Below the pieces are notes generated by a model. That model worked only from the letters and a program-made list of their open reading frames with translations. It made no database searches and was not told the DNA's origin. Shown piece by piece: positions 38,269-47,484 of a stretch of DNA of 64,000 nucleotides (position 1 is the first letter of the stretch; every line of letters starts with the position of its first letter). This stretch comes from Cellulomonas flavigena DSM 20109 (GTDB taxonomy: Bacteria; Actinomycetota; Actinomycetes; Actinomycetales; Cellulomonadaceae), in the NCBI RefSeq assembly GCF_000092865.1, contig NC_014151.1, forward strand, positions 2,108,001 through 2,172,000, in the 5' to 3' direction. The position numbers and the translations under genes are program-made.

Positions 38269-39100
38269 GGGCGAGCTGCCGGTAGGCCTCGGCGCCGGCG
38301 TGCGACGGCGCGTACTGCGTGATGGGCTCCGCGGCGACCGTCGCGTCGGGGAACTTCACGGTCCGGCCGATGACGGTGTGCAGGAGGGTGTCGCCGAACG
38401 CCTCGTGGACGCGGGCGACGACCTCGCGCGCGTGCAGCGTGCGCGAGTCGTACATGGTCGCCAGGATCCCGTCGACCTCGAGGCGCGGGTTGAGCCGGTC
38501 GCGCACCTTCTCGATCGTCTCGATGAGCAGCGCCACGCCGCGCAGCGCGAAGAACTCGCACTCCAGCGGGATCAGCACGCCGTGCGACGCGGTCAGCGCG
38601 TTCACCGTGAGCAGGCCGAGCGAGGGCTGGCAGTCGATGAAGATGACGTCGTAGTCGTCCGCCACCGGACGCAGCACGCGCGAGAGCACCGACTCGCGCG
38701 CCACCTCGCCGACGAGCTGCACCTCGGCCGCCGACAGGTCGATGTTCGCCGGCAGCAGGTCGAGCCCGGGCACGGCGGTGCTGCGCACGATCTGGTGGAT
38801 GTCGGCGTCCCGCTCCATCAGCAGGTTGTAGACCGTGCGGTCGAGCTCGTGCGGGCTGATCCCCAGTCCGACCGAGGCCGCGCCCTGCGGGTCGAAGTCG
38901 ACGATGAGCACGCGGCGGCCGTACTCGGCCAACGCCGCGGCGAGGTTGATGGTGGTCGTCGTCTTGCCGACGCCGCCCTTCTGGTTGCACATCGCGATGA
39001 CGCGCGCGGGCCCGTGCGAGGGCAGCGTCGCGGGCACCGGGAATGCGGGCAGCGGGCGTCCCACCGCGTCGAGCACCTGCTCGGTCGTGTCCTGGCTCAT
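38237..39100 (-). CDS. parA: ParA-family ATPase
   Basis: 287 residues. Deviant Walker A is M-C-N-Q-K-G-G-V-G-K-T-T-T (about 38-50), Walker A' V-D-F-D-P-Q-G and Walker B F-I-D-C-Q-P-S-L. No ParB gene is adjacent, so this is the orphan ParA that sits beside scpA in many actinobacteria. It may position chromosomes or other cargo. Its stop lies inside scpA. Upstream, 39134-39163 carries an inverted repeat over a -10-like sequence. Confidence 0.93.
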   Translation of the reverse strand: MSQDTTEQVLDAVGRPLPAFPVPATLPSHGPARVIAMCNQKGGVGKTTTTINLAAALAEYGRRVLIVDFDPQGAASVGLGISPHELDRTVYNLLMERDADIHQIVRSTAVPGLDLLPANIDLSAAEVQLVGEVARESVLSRVLRPVADDYDVIFIDCQPSLGLLTVNALTASHGVLIPLECEFFALRGVALLIETIEKVRDRLNPRLEVDGILATMYDSRTLHAREVVARVHEAFGDTLLHTVIGRTVKFPDATVAAEPITQYAPSHAGAEAYRQLARELVARGDAA

Positions 39101-39133
39101 CGGCTCACCATCTGCTCCCGTCGCCCCTCCGGG

Positions 39134-39163
39134 CCCACCTCGCGGGACAACCTACCCGAGGTG
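39134..39163 (-). promoter_or_regulatory. Inverted repeat over the parA promoter
   Basis: CCACCTCG (39134-39141) and CGAGGTGG (39156-39163) are perfect complements 14 bases apart. On the minus strand the spacer holds TAGGTT, a possible -10, 34 to 63 bases before the parA start. A repressor site or hairpin is possible. Confidence 0.4.
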
Positions 39164-39208
39164 GCCGGTCAGGCAGGTGGCGACAGACCGGTGGGTGCCC
39201 GATCGGTG

Positions 39209-40141
39209 TCATCGGGCACGTGGGTGGCTGGCCGCGTACACCTCGCGCATCGTGTCCGGCGTCACGAGGGTGTAGATCTGCGTGGTCGCCACCGAGGCGT
39301 GCCCCAGCAGCTCCTGCACGACGCGCACGTCGGCACCGCCGGCCAGCAGGTGCGTCGCGAACGAGTGCCGCAGCGTGTGCGGCGACAGGTGGTCCGCGGC
39401 GAGCCCCGCCCGCTCGGCCGCGGTGCGCAGCACCGCCCAGGCGGACTGCCTGCTCAGCCGCGCACCACGGGTGTTGAGGAAGATCGCGGGCGTGCCCCGG
39501 CCGGCGGCCGCGAGCGCGGGACGCCCTCGCACGAGGTACGCGTCGACAGCCTGCGCCGCGTAGGAGCCCACGGGCACCACACGCTCCTTGCCACCCTTGC
39601 CCAGCAGCCGCACGGCACCCCGGTCGGGCGTGAGGTCGAGGTCGTCCACGTCGAGCCCGACGGCCTCGGAGATCCGCGCGCCGGTGGAGTACACGAGCTC
39701 GAGCAGCGCGCGGTCGCGCAGCGGCACCGGGCCGTCGCCGAGACCGGCCGCGTCCAGGAGGCGCGCGACGTCGTCGACCCCGATGGCCTTGGGCAGACGT
39801 CGCGGCTGCGCAGGCGGGCGCAGCTCGGCCGCCGCGTCGGTGGGCGCCAGCCCGTCGAGCGCGAGGAACCGGTGCCAGCCGCGCAGGGCGACGACGCTGC
39901 GGGCGGCGGACGCGGGTGAGAGCACCGCGCGCCCGTCGGAGCCGGTGCGCAGCACGAGGACGTAGTCCTCGGCGTCACGTTCCGTGATCTCCGCGGGCTC
40001 GGTGCGTCCTCGTGCGTGCAGGTGCGCGACGTACCGCGTGAGGTCGCGCCGGTAGGCGGCCAGCGTGTGCGCCGCCAGTCCCCGTTCGACCGCGAGGTGG
40101 GCGAGGTAGCCCTCGAGCGCGGCGGTCAGACGGTCGGCCAC
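39209..40141 (-). CDS. xerD: Site-specific tyrosine recombinase XerD
   Basis: 310 residues. SAM-like N-terminal domain (about 5-95) and catalytic domain with all tyrosine-recombinase residues: Arg in T-G-A-R-I-S-E-A, Lys in G-K-G-G-K-E-R, H-x-L-R in [12 protein letters not shown], His in L-G-H-A-S, Tyr in T-T-Q-I-Y-T. It resolves chromosome dimers with XerC at dif. Position beside parA-scpA supports XerD over a phage integrase. GTG start at 40141. Confidence 0.95.
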   Translation of the reverse strand: MADRLTAALEGYLAHLAVERGLAAHTLAAYRRDLTRYVAHLHARGRTEPAEITERDAEDYVLVLRTGSDGRAVLSPASAARSVVALRGWHRFLALDGLAPTDAAAELRPPAQPRRLPKAIGVDDVARLLDAAGLGDGPVPLRDRALLELVYSTGARISEAVGLDVDDLDLTPDRGAVRLLGKGGKERVVPVGSYAAQAVDAYLVRGRPALAAAGRGTPAIFLNTRGARLSRQSAWAVLRTAAERAGLAADHLSPHTLRHSFATHLLAGGADVRVVQELLGHASVATTQIYTLVTPDTMREVYAASHPRAR

Positions 40142-40151
40142 GGCCGCGCGG

Positions 40152-41180
40152 TCACAGCGGCAGGAAGACGTCGACCGTGACGGCGACGGACAGCAGCGTG
40201 AGGTAGGTGATCGACCCGTGGAACACGGTCATCGCACGCAGCGGCGGGTGCTGCGGGTCGCGGGCACGGCGCAGCAGCCCGACGCACAGCCACAGGAACC
40301 ACAGCCCGAGCGCGGTCGCGACGAGCCCGTAGACCCAGGTCATGCCGCCGACGGGCCACAGCAGGAGCGAGCACGCGATCATCGCGACGGTGTAGGCGAT
40401 CATCTCGCGCGCCACGCGGGTGTCGGCGGCCACGACGGGGAGCATCGGGACTCCCGCGGCGGCGTAGTCGCGCCGGAACTTCATCGACAGCGGCCAGTAG
40501 TGCGGCGGGGTCCAGAAGAACACGACGCCGAACAGCAGGCACGCCTCCCAGGAGATGCCCCCGGTGACCGCCGACCAGCCGATGACCACGGGCATGCAGC
40601 CTGCGGCGCCGCCCCACACGATGTTCTGCGACGTGCGGCGCTTGAGGATCATCGTGTAGCCGACGACGTAGATCAGGACCGCCGATGCGGTCCACAGCGC
40701 GGAGGCCGGGTTGACGGCGAACCACATCCAGGTGAGCGACACGGCACCCAGCACCAGGCCGAACACCAGCGCGGCGCGCGCGGTGACCCTGCCGGTGACG
40801 ATCGGCCGGCGCCGGGTGCGGTTCATCACCGCGTCGATGTCGTGCTCGAGGTACTGGTTGAGCGTGTTGGCCGCCCCGGCCGCGCCCGCCCCGCCGAGCA
40901 GCGTGGCGGCGACCAGGCCCAGCGACGGCATCCCGCGCGCGGCGAGGAACATCGTGGGCACCGTCGTGATGAGCAGCAGCTCGATGACGCGCGGCTTGGT
41001 GAGCGCGACGTAGGCGCCGACCGTGCCGCGCACGGCCGACCAGCCCCGCCTGCGCGGGCGGGCGGGCGCATCCTCCGCCGTCGGCACCTCCTGCGGCGCG
41101 CGGGACGTCGAGGCCGCTGCGGTGACGACGTCGGCACCGGGGCTGCTCGCGTCGACGGACGCGGGGGTGGACAGGCGCAC
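40152..41180 (-). CDS. ctaB: Protohaem IX farnesyltransferase
   Basis: 342-residue UbiA-family membrane enzyme with nine hydrophobic segments. The Asp-rich motif [19 protein letters not shown] and [10 protein letters not shown] are diagnostic. It adds farnesyl to haem B, making haem O for cytochrome aa3 oxidase. The first 40 residues are Ala/Ser-rich and not conserved. GTG 41180 is chosen; upstream in-frame starts exist. The gene diverges from tkt, an arrangement common in actinobacteria. Confidence 0.95.
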   Translation of the reverse strand: MRLSTPASVDASSPGADVVTAAASTSRAPQEVPTAEDAPARPRRRGWSAVRGTVGAYVALTKPRVIELLLITTVPTMFLAARGMPSLGLVAATLLGGAGAAGAANTLNQYLEHDIDAVMNRTRRRPIVTGRVTARAALVFGLVLGAVSLTWMWFAVNPASALWTASAVLIYVVGYTMILKRRTSQNIVWGGAAGCMPVVIGWSAVTGGISWEACLLFGVVFFWTPPHYWPLSMKFRRDYAAAGVPMLPVVAADTRVAREMIAYTVAMIACSLLLWPVGGMTWVYGLVATALGLWFLWLCVGLLRRARDPQHPPLRAMTVFHGSITYLTLLSVAVTVDVFLPL

Positions 41181-41301
41181 GCGCTTCGGTCTCCGTTCGT
41201 GGAGGGCGGACGAGGCCGCCGACGACCGCGTGGGCGCTGGCGGAGCGGGACCGAGGTCCCGGGCCCATGGTACGCACCCGGTGCTCGCACGTGGCGCTGC
41301 G

Positions 41302-41342
41302 GTGCGACGCGGCACCTCTCGTGCGCGTGAGATGCGTCGCAC
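41302..41342. repeat. Inverted repeat in the ctaB-tkt gap
   Basis: GTGCGACGC (41302-41310) and GCGTCGCAC (41334-41342) are perfect complements with 23 bases between. They lie nearer the ctaB side of the 391-base divergent gap, which holds no supported gene. Confidence 0.4.
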
Positions 41343-41383
41343 TTCGTGCTGATCAGGTGCGCACCGCGCTCGCCGGGGTGCGC

Positions 41384-41443
41384 GGCAAGCGCTTGCCACC
41401 GGGGATGGACCGCATGCGCGTGTCCCGTCTCGTCCGCTATAGG
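41384..41443 (+). promoter_or_regulatory. Palindromic operator candidate and -10 before tkt
   Basis: GGCAAGCGCTTGCC (41384-41397) is a perfect 14-base palindrome with a central CG, the form of LacI-family operators. TATAGG (41438-41443) is a good -10; the ten bases TATAGGCTCG also occur at the gap promoter. The palindrome lies just upstream of the expected -35. A sugar-responsive regulator is inferred. Confidence 0.5.
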
Positions 41444-41571
41444 CTCGCGGCAGCAGACATCCCCGTCCGACGACGCGACGGGGCCCCAGCCGGACGCGCC
41501 GCTCCCTCGTGGTCGCTGCCCGGAGACGCTCGGAACGACGCCCCGCGCGTGCGGGACGGGAATGAGGTGCG

Positions 41572-43740
41572 GTGAACGCGAAGGCTCCCCTGGCCACCAC
41601 GGTCGGCTGGTCCGACCTGGACCTGCGCGCGGTGGACACCACCCGCGTGCTCGCGGCGGACGCGGTCGAGAAGGTCGGCAACGGCCACCCCGGGACGGCG
41701 ATCAGCCTCGCCCCGGCGGCCTACCTGCTCTACCAGAACGTGCTGCGCCACGACCCGACGGACCCGCAGTGGCTCGGGCGCGACCGCTTCGTCCTGTCGG
41801 CGGGCCACTCCAGCCTGACGCAGTACATCCAGCTCTACCTCGGCGGCTTCGGCCTGGAGCTCGAGGACCTGCAGGCGCTGCGCACCTGGGGCTCCAAGAC
41901 CCCGGGCCACCCGGAGTACCGCCACACGGCCGGCGTCGAGATCACGACCGGCCCGCTGGGCCAGGGCCTGGCCTCGGCCGTCGGCTTCGCGATGGCCGCA
42001 CGCCGCGAGCGCGGTCTGCTCGACCCCGAGGCGGCGCCCGGCGAGAGCCCCTTCGACCACCACGTGTACGTCATCGCCTCCGACGGCGACCTGCAGGAGG
42101 GCGTGACGAGCGAGGCCTCGTCGATCGCCGGCACGCAGGAGCTCGGCAACCTCGTCGTGGTGTGGGACGACAACCACATCTCGATCGAGGGTGACACGTC
42201 GATCGCGTTCACCGAGGACGTGCTCGCGCGCTACGAGTCCTACGGCTGGCACGTGCAGTCCGTCGACTGGACCGCCGGCGGCGAGTACCGCGAGGACGTC
42301 GACGCGCTGCACGCGGCGATCGAGGCCGCCAAGGCCGTCACGGACAAGCCGTCGTTCATCCGCCTGCGCACGCTGATCGCGTGGCCCACACCGGGCAAGA
42401 CCGACGACCACTCGTCGCACGGCTCGAAGCTGGGCGGCGACGCGATCCGCGGCCTCAAGGAGATCCTCGGGTTCGACCCCGAGCAGACCTTCGAGGTCGC
42501 CGACGAGGTCATCGCCCACACGCGCTCGCTCGCCGGGCGCGCCGCGCAGGACCGCGCCGGATGGCAGCAGAAGTTCGACGCGTGGGCCGCGGCGAACCCC
42601 GAGCGCAAGGCGCTGCTGGACCGGCTCCGCGCCGACGAGCTCCCGGAGGGCTGGGCCGAGGCGCTGCCGACGTTCCCCGCCGGCAAGGCGGTCGCCACGC
42701 GTGCCGCGTCCGGCGAGGTGCTCTCGGCGCTGGCCCCGGTGCTGCCCGAGCTGTGGGGTGGCTCCGCCGACCTCGCGGGCTCGAACAACACGACCATGAA
42801 GGGCGAGCCGTCCTTCCTCCCCGCGCACCGCTCGTCGCACGAGTTCGCGGGCGACCAGTACGGTCGCACGCTGCACTTCGGCATCCGCGAGCACGCGATG
42901 GGCTCGATCCTGTCGGGCATCCGGCTGCACGGCCTGACCCGCCCGTACGGCGGCACGTTCTTCACGTTCTCCGACTACATGCGCGGCGCCGTGCGCCTCG
43001 CGGCGCTCATGGGCGTCAACGTCACGTACGTGTGGACGCACGACTCCATCGGCCTCGGCGAGGACGGCCCGACGCACCAGCCGGTCGAGCACCTGACGGC
43101 GGTGCGCGCGATCCCCGGCCTGGCAGTCGTGCGCCCCGCCGACGCCAACGAGACCGCGGCCGCCTGGAAGGCCTCGCTCGAGCGCACCGACGGTCCCGTC
43201 GCGCTCGTGCTGACCCGTCAGAACGTCCCGACGTTCCCGCGCGGCGAGGACGGCTTCGCCACGACCGACGGGGTCGCCAAGGGCGCGTACGTGCTGCTCG
43301 AGGCGTCGTCCGGCACCCCCGACGTCGTGCTGATCGCCACGGGCTCCGAGGTCCAGCTCGCCGTCGAGGCGCGCGCGACCCTCGAGGCCGCGGGCGTCGC
43401 GACGCGCGTCGTGTCGGCGCCCTGCCTCGAGTGGTTCGCAGAGCAGGACGAGGAGTACCGCGAGTCGGTGCTGCCGTCGTCGGTCCGGGCCCGGGTGTCG
43501 GTCGAGGCCGGCATCGCGCTGTCGTGGCACAAGATCGTCGGCGACGCGGGCCGGACCGTCTCGATCGAGCACTACGGTGCGTCGGCCGACTACGAGCGCC
43601 TCTACCGGGAGTTCGGGATCACCGCCGAGGCCGTCGTGGCCGCGGCGCACGAGTCGGTCGCGGCGGCGCGTGGGACGTCGGCGCCGTCCGACCAGCCGGC
43701 CGCCCCGTCGCAGTCCGGCACGGGCGACCTGCCCGCCTGA
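41572..43740 (+). CDS. tkt: Transketolase
   Basis: 722-residue ThDP enzyme moving two-carbon units between sugar phosphates. The ThDP/Mg motif G-D-G-D-L-Q-E-G (about 171) ends in D-N-N-H-I. G-N-G-H-P-G-T-A and H-D-S-I-G-L-G-E-D-G-P-T-H-Q-P are typical. It is the first of a run tkt-tal-zwf-opcA-pgl that covers the pentose phosphate pathway. The C-terminal 20 residues are an extra polar tail. GTG 41572 has GAGG just upstream. Confidence 0.97.
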   Translation: MNAKAPLATTVGWSDLDLRAVDTTRVLAADAVEKVGNGHPGTAISLAPAAYLLYQNVLRHDPTDPQWLGRDRFVLSAGHSSLTQYIQLYLGGFGLELEDLQALRTWGSKTPGHPEYRHTAGVEITTGPLGQGLASAVGFAMAARRERGLLDPEAAPGESPFDHHVYVIASDGDLQEGVTSEASSIAGTQELGNLVVVWDDNHISIEGDTSIAFTEDVLARYESYGWHVQSVDWTAGGEYREDVDALHAAIEAAKAVTDKPSFIRLRTLIAWPTPGKTDDHSSHGSKLGGDAIRGLKEILGFDPEQTFEVADEVIAHTRSLAGRAAQDRAGWQQKFDAWAAANPERKALLDRLRADELPEGWAEALPTFPAGKAVATRAASGEVLSALAPVLPELWGGSADLAGSNNTTMKGEPSFLPAHRSSHEFAGDQYGRTLHFGIREHAMGSILSGIRLHGLTRPYGGTFFTFSDYMRGAVRLAALMGVNVTYVWTHDSIGLGEDGPTHQPVEHLTAVRAIPGLAVVRPADANETAAAWKASLERTDGPVALVLTRQNVPTFPRGEDGFATTDGVAKGAYVLLEASSGTPDVVLIATGSEVQLAVEARATLEAAGVATRVVSAPCLEWFAEQDEEYRESVLPSSVRARVSVEAGIALSWHKIVGDAGRTVSIEHYGASADYERLYREFGITAEAVVAAAHESVAAARGTSAPSDQPAAPSQSGTGDLPA

Positions 43741-43750
43741 CGCACGAACC

Positions 43751-43784
43751 GTGACGGGGCCGGTCCGCGGACCGGCCCCGTCAC
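43751..43784 (+). terminator. Hairpin between tkt and tal
   Basis: Perfect 34-base palindrome, arms GTGACGGGGCCGGTCCG and its complement, 10 bases past the tkt stop. The next gene starts 42 bases on with no clear promoter, so it may only reduce read-through. Confidence 0.65.
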
Positions 43785-43826
43785 GTGCAGGACGCGGATG
43801 ACCTCGTGGGACGAAGGGGAACGACC

Positions 43827-44957
43827 ATGACCTCCAGCACCACCCCCCTGCAGCACCTGCGCGAGGCGGGCGTCGCCGTGTGGCTCGACGACCTCTCGCG
43901 GCAGCGGATCACCTCGGGCGGCCTGGCCGACCTCGTCGCGCGCGGCGTCGTCGGCGTGACCACCAACCCGACGATCTTCGCCTCGGCGCTCGCCTCGGGC
44001 GACGCCTACGACGCCCAGCTGCGGACGCTCGCGGCGCAGGGCGCGAGCGTCGAGGACGCGGTCCTGGCGCTCACGACGGACGACGTGCGCGACGCCTGCG
44101 ACGTCCTGCGACCGGTGTACGACGCGACCGGCGGTGTCGACGGACGCGTGTCGATCGAGGTCGACCCGCGCCTGGCACGCGACACGGCCGCGACCACCGC
44201 GTCGGCACAGACCCTGTGGTCCCGCATCGACCGGCCCAACCTGTACGTCAAGATCCCGGCCACCGTCGAGGGACTGCCGGCGATCACTGCCGCGCTCGCG
44301 CAGGGCATCAGCGTCAACGTGACGCTGATCTTCTCGCTGCAGCGCTACCGGGCCGTGCTCGACGCGTTCGTGGACGGCCTGGAGCAGGCGCACGCCGCGG
44401 GCCGCGACCTCGCTCCGATCGGTTCCGTGGCGTCGTTCTTCGTCTCGCGCGTCGACGCCGCGATCGACCCGCGGCTCGACGAGCTCGGCACCGACGAGGC
44501 CGCCGCGCTGCGCGGCACCGCCGCGATCGCCAACGCCCGCCTCGCGTGGGGCGTCTACCAGGACGTCGTCACGAGCGAGCGCTGGCAGGCGCTCGCCGCC
44601 GCCGGTGCGCACCCGCAGCGGCCGCTGTGGGCGTCGACGGGCGTCAAGGACCCGGCCTACCCGGACACGAGGTACGTCGACGAGCTCGTGGTGGCCGGCA
44701 CCGTCAACACCATGCCGGAGAAGACCCTCGAGGCCGTGGCGGACCACGGTGCCGTGCGTGGGGACACCGTCACGGGCACGCAGGACTCGTCCGCGGCGCT
44801 GCTGGACCGAATCGAGGCCGTCGGGATCTCGGTGGACGAGGTCACCGACCAGCTCGAGACCGAGGGCCTGGCCAAGTTCGAGGCCTCGTGGGCCGAGCTG
44901 CTGGGCACCGTCGAGACGGGGCTGGCCCGCGCCGGTGGCGGCGAGGGCGTCAGGTGA
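43827..44957 (+). CDS. tal: Transaldolase
   Basis: 376 residues, TalA-long type. The Schiff-base lysine is in L-Y-V-K-I-P-A-T (about 143), and G-V-T-T-N-P-T-I-F near residue 43 and [10 protein letters not shown] are conserved. It swaps three-carbon units in the pentose phosphate pathway. ATG 43827 has AAGGGGA upstream. The stop overlaps the zwf start. Confidence 0.96.
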   Translation: MTSSTTPLQHLREAGVAVWLDDLSRQRITSGGLADLVARGVVGVTTNPTIFASALASGDAYDAQLRTLAAQGASVEDAVLALTTDDVRDACDVLRPVYDATGGVDGRVSIEVDPRLARDTAATTASAQTLWSRIDRPNLYVKIPATVEGLPAITAALAQGISVNVTLIFSLQRYRAVLDAFVDGLEQAHAAGRDLAPIGSVASFFVSRVDAAIDPRLDELGTDEAAALRGTAAIANARLAWGVYQDVVTSERWQALAAAGAHPQRPLWASTGVKDPAYPDTRYVDELVVAGTVNTMPEKTLEAVADHGAVRGDTVTGTQDSSAALLDRIEAVGISVDEVTDQLETEGLAKFEASWAELLGTVETGLARAGGGEGVR

Positions 44958-46495
44958 CTCCCGCGAAGGTCGGCCCGCAGCAGAACCCGCTCCGCGACAC
45001 CCGTGACCGCCGGCTGCCGCGCATCGCCGGACCGTGCGGCCTGGTGATCTTCGGTGTCACGGGGGACCTCGCGCGCAAGAAGCTCATGCCGGCGGTGTAC
45101 GACCTCACCAACCGCGGTCTGCTGCCTCCGGGCTTCGCGCTGACGGGCTTCGCTCGCCGCGACTGGGAGACGCAGGACTTCGAGCAGGTCGTGCACGACT
45201 CGGTCAAGCAGTACGCGCGCACGCCGTTCCGCGAGGCGACGTGGCGCCAGCTCGCCGAGGGCATCCGCTTCGTGCAGGGCACGTTCGACGACGACGCGGC
45301 TTTCGACGAGCTGAGCCGGACCGTCGAGGAGCTCGACGTGACGCGCGGGACCGGCGGCAACCACGCGTTCTACCTCTCGGTGCCGCCGAGCTCCTTCCCT
45401 GTCGTCTGCGAGCAGCTCGCCCGCTCGGGGCTCTCGCAGCCCAAGGAGGGCACCTGGCGGCGTGTCGTCATCGAGAAGCCGTTCGGGCACGACCTGGAGT
45501 CGGCACGCGAGCTCAACGACATCGTGTCGCAGGTATTCCGGCCCGACGACATCTTCCGCATCGACCACTACCTGGGCAAGGAGACGGTCCAGAACATCCT
45601 GGCGCTGCGCTTCGCGAACCAGCTGTTCGAGCCGATCTGGAACGGCAACTACGTCGACCACGTGCAGATCACGATGGCCGAGGACATCGGCATCGGCGGC
45701 CGCGCCGGGTACTACGACGGCATCGGTGCCGCGCGCGACGTCATCCAGAACCACCTCCTGCAGCTCCTGGCCCTCACCGCCATGGAGGAGCCCGTCTCGT
45801 TCGACGCCGCCTCGCTGCGCGCCGAGAAGACCAAGGTGCTCTCGGCGGTGCGCCTGCCCCGCGACCTCGGTCGCCACACCGCACGCGGGCAGTACACGGC
45901 CGGGTGGCAGGGCGGCGAGAAGGTCGTCGGGTACGCCGACGAGGAGGGGTTCAACCCCGACTCCACGACCGAGACGTACGCCGCGGTCCGCGTCGACATC
46001 GACACGCGCCGCTGGGCCGGCGTGCCGTTCTACCTGCGCACGGGCAAGCGCCTGGGCCGGCGTGTCACCGAGATCGCCGTGGTCTTCAAGAAGGCCCCGC
46101 ACCTGCCGTTCGAGGCCACCTCGGCGGAGGAGCTCGGCAAGAACGCCCTGGTCATCCGCGTGCAGCCCGACGAGGGCGTCACGCTGCGGTTCGGTGCGAA
46201 GGTGCCGGGCACCCAGATGGAGGTCCGCGACGTCACGATGGACTTCGGCTACGGGCACGCGTTCACCGAGTCCTCGCCCGAGGCGTACGAGCGCCTCATC
46301 CTCGACGTCCTGCTCGGCGACCCCCCGCTGTTCCCCCAGCACGAGGAGGTCGAGCTCTCCTGGAAGATCCTCGACCCCGTCACCGCCTACTGGGCCTCGA
46401 AGGGCAAGCCCGACGAGTACCGCGCGGGCACCTGGGGCCCCGCGTCGGCCGACGAGATGATGGCCCGCGACGGGCGTGCCTGGAGGCTGCCGTGA
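44954..46495 (+). CDS. zwf: Glucose-6-phosphate dehydrogenase
   Basis: 513 residues. NADP site [12 protein letters not shown] (about 34), active-site R-I-D-H-Y-L-G-K-E (about 199) and [10 protein letters not shown]. It makes 6-phosphogluconolactone and NADPH. GTG overlaps the tal stop by four bases and its stop overlaps opcA, so tal-zwf-opcA are translationally linked. Confidence 0.97.
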   Translation: MTPAKVGPQQNPLRDTRDRRLPRIAGPCGLVIFGVTGDLARKKLMPAVYDLTNRGLLPPGFALTGFARRDWETQDFEQVVHDSVKQYARTPFREATWRQLAEGIRFVQGTFDDDAAFDELSRTVEELDVTRGTGGNHAFYLSVPPSSFPVVCEQLARSGLSQPKEGTWRRVVIEKPFGHDLESARELNDIVSQVFRPDDIFRIDHYLGKETVQNILALRFANQLFEPIWNGNYVDHVQITMAEDIGIGGRAGYYDGIGAARDVIQNHLLQLLALTAMEEPVSFDAASLRAEKTKVLSAVRLPRDLGRHTARGQYTAGWQGGEKVVGYADEEGFNPDSTTETYAAVRVDIDTRRWAGVPFYLRTGKRLGRRVTEIAVVFKKAPHLPFEATSAEELGKNALVIRVQPDEGVTLRFGAKVPGTQMEVRDVTMDFGYGHAFTESSPEAYERLILDVLLGDPPLFPQHEEVELSWKILDPVTAYWASKGKPDEYRAGTWGPASADEMMARDGRAWRLP

Positions 46496-47409
46496 TCATC
46501 GACCTGCCCGACACCACGACCCGGGCCATCAACCGACGCCTGGTCAAGGCACGCGACGAGGGCGGCGCGATCGCTCTCGGCCGGGTGCTCACGCTCATCA
46601 TCGACGCCGACTCGCACGACCCCGAGGAGGCCATCGAGGCCGCCAACGCCGCGAGCCGCGAGCACCCGTGCCGCATCATCGTGCTCACCGAGCCCACGGG
46701 CGCACGCACGTCCAGCCTCGACGCGCAGATCCGCCTCGGTGGCGACGCCGGCGCCAGCGAGGTCGTCGTGCTGCGGATCTCGGGCGGCGTCACGCGCCAC
46801 GTCGACACGCTCGTCATGCCGCTGCTGCTGCCGGACGCGCCGATCGTCGTGTGGTGGCCGTACGACGTGCCGTCGAACCCGTCGGAGCACCCGCTGGGCC
46901 AGATGGCCCAGCGCCGTATCACCGACACCACGACGTGCCAGCGCCCGGGCCGCGCACTGCGTGACCTCGCGCGCGTGTACACCGACGGGGACACGGACCT
47001 CGCGTGGACGCGGGCCACGCTGTGGCGCGGCCTCATCGCGGCGACGCTCGACCAGCCGCCGTTCGAGCCCGTGCAGCGCGCCGTCGTGACGGGCGAGAGC
47101 ACGCACCCGTCGGTCGACCTCATGGCCGCCTGGCTCGCGCAGGCCCTGCGCTGCCCCGTCGAGATCGAGCGCGTCCCCGGCGCGCCCGCCATCACGCAGG
47201 TGCGGTTGCAGCGGGCGTCGGGCGACATCGTGCTGGACCGGCCCGACGGCAAGACGGCGTCGCTGCACCAGCCCGACCAGCCCGAGCACCGCATCGCGCT
47301 GCCGATCCGTCAGCTGCGGGAGTGCCTCGTCGAGGAGCTGCGCCGGCTCGACGCCGACGAGGTGTACGGCGAGGTGCTGCAGAAGGGCCTGGCCCGCATC
47401 GACGCGTGA
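46492..47409 (+). CDS. opcA: OpcA, glucose-6-phosphate dehydrogenase assembly protein
   Basis: 305 residues matching the actinobacterial/cyanobacterial OpcA family, with R-V-L-T-L-I-I near the start and the conserved P-I-V-V-W-W-P and G-E-S-T-H-P-S. It activates Zwf in other bacteria, and its place right after zwf agrees. GTG overlaps the zwf stop. In corynebacteria OpcA is also needed for Zwf activity. Confidence 0.94.
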   Translation: MIIDLPDTTTRAINRRLVKARDEGGAIALGRVLTLIIDADSHDPEEAIEAANAASREHPCRIIVLTEPTGARTSSLDAQIRLGGDAGASEVVVLRISGGVTRHVDTLVMPLLLPDAPIVVWWPYDVPSNPSEHPLGQMAQRRITDTTTCQRPGRALRDLARVYTDGDTDLAWTRATLWRGLIAATLDQPPFEPVQRAVVTGESTHPSVDLMAAWLAQALRCPVEIERVPGAPAITQVRLQRASGDIVLDRPDGKTASLHQPDQPEHRIALPIRQLRECLVEELRRLDADEVYGEVLQKGLARIDA

Positions 47410-47484
47410 CCCCGGCCGGGCCCGGCAGGCGCCGGGCCCGGCCTTCCACGACGCCCGGCGGGGGCCGGGACCCGGAGGAGCAGC

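Noticed and set aside
39209..40141. A phage integrase marking a mobile element
   Set aside because: The tyrosine recombinase sits in the conserved xerD-parA-scpA arrangement and no phage genes or att-like repeats are near.
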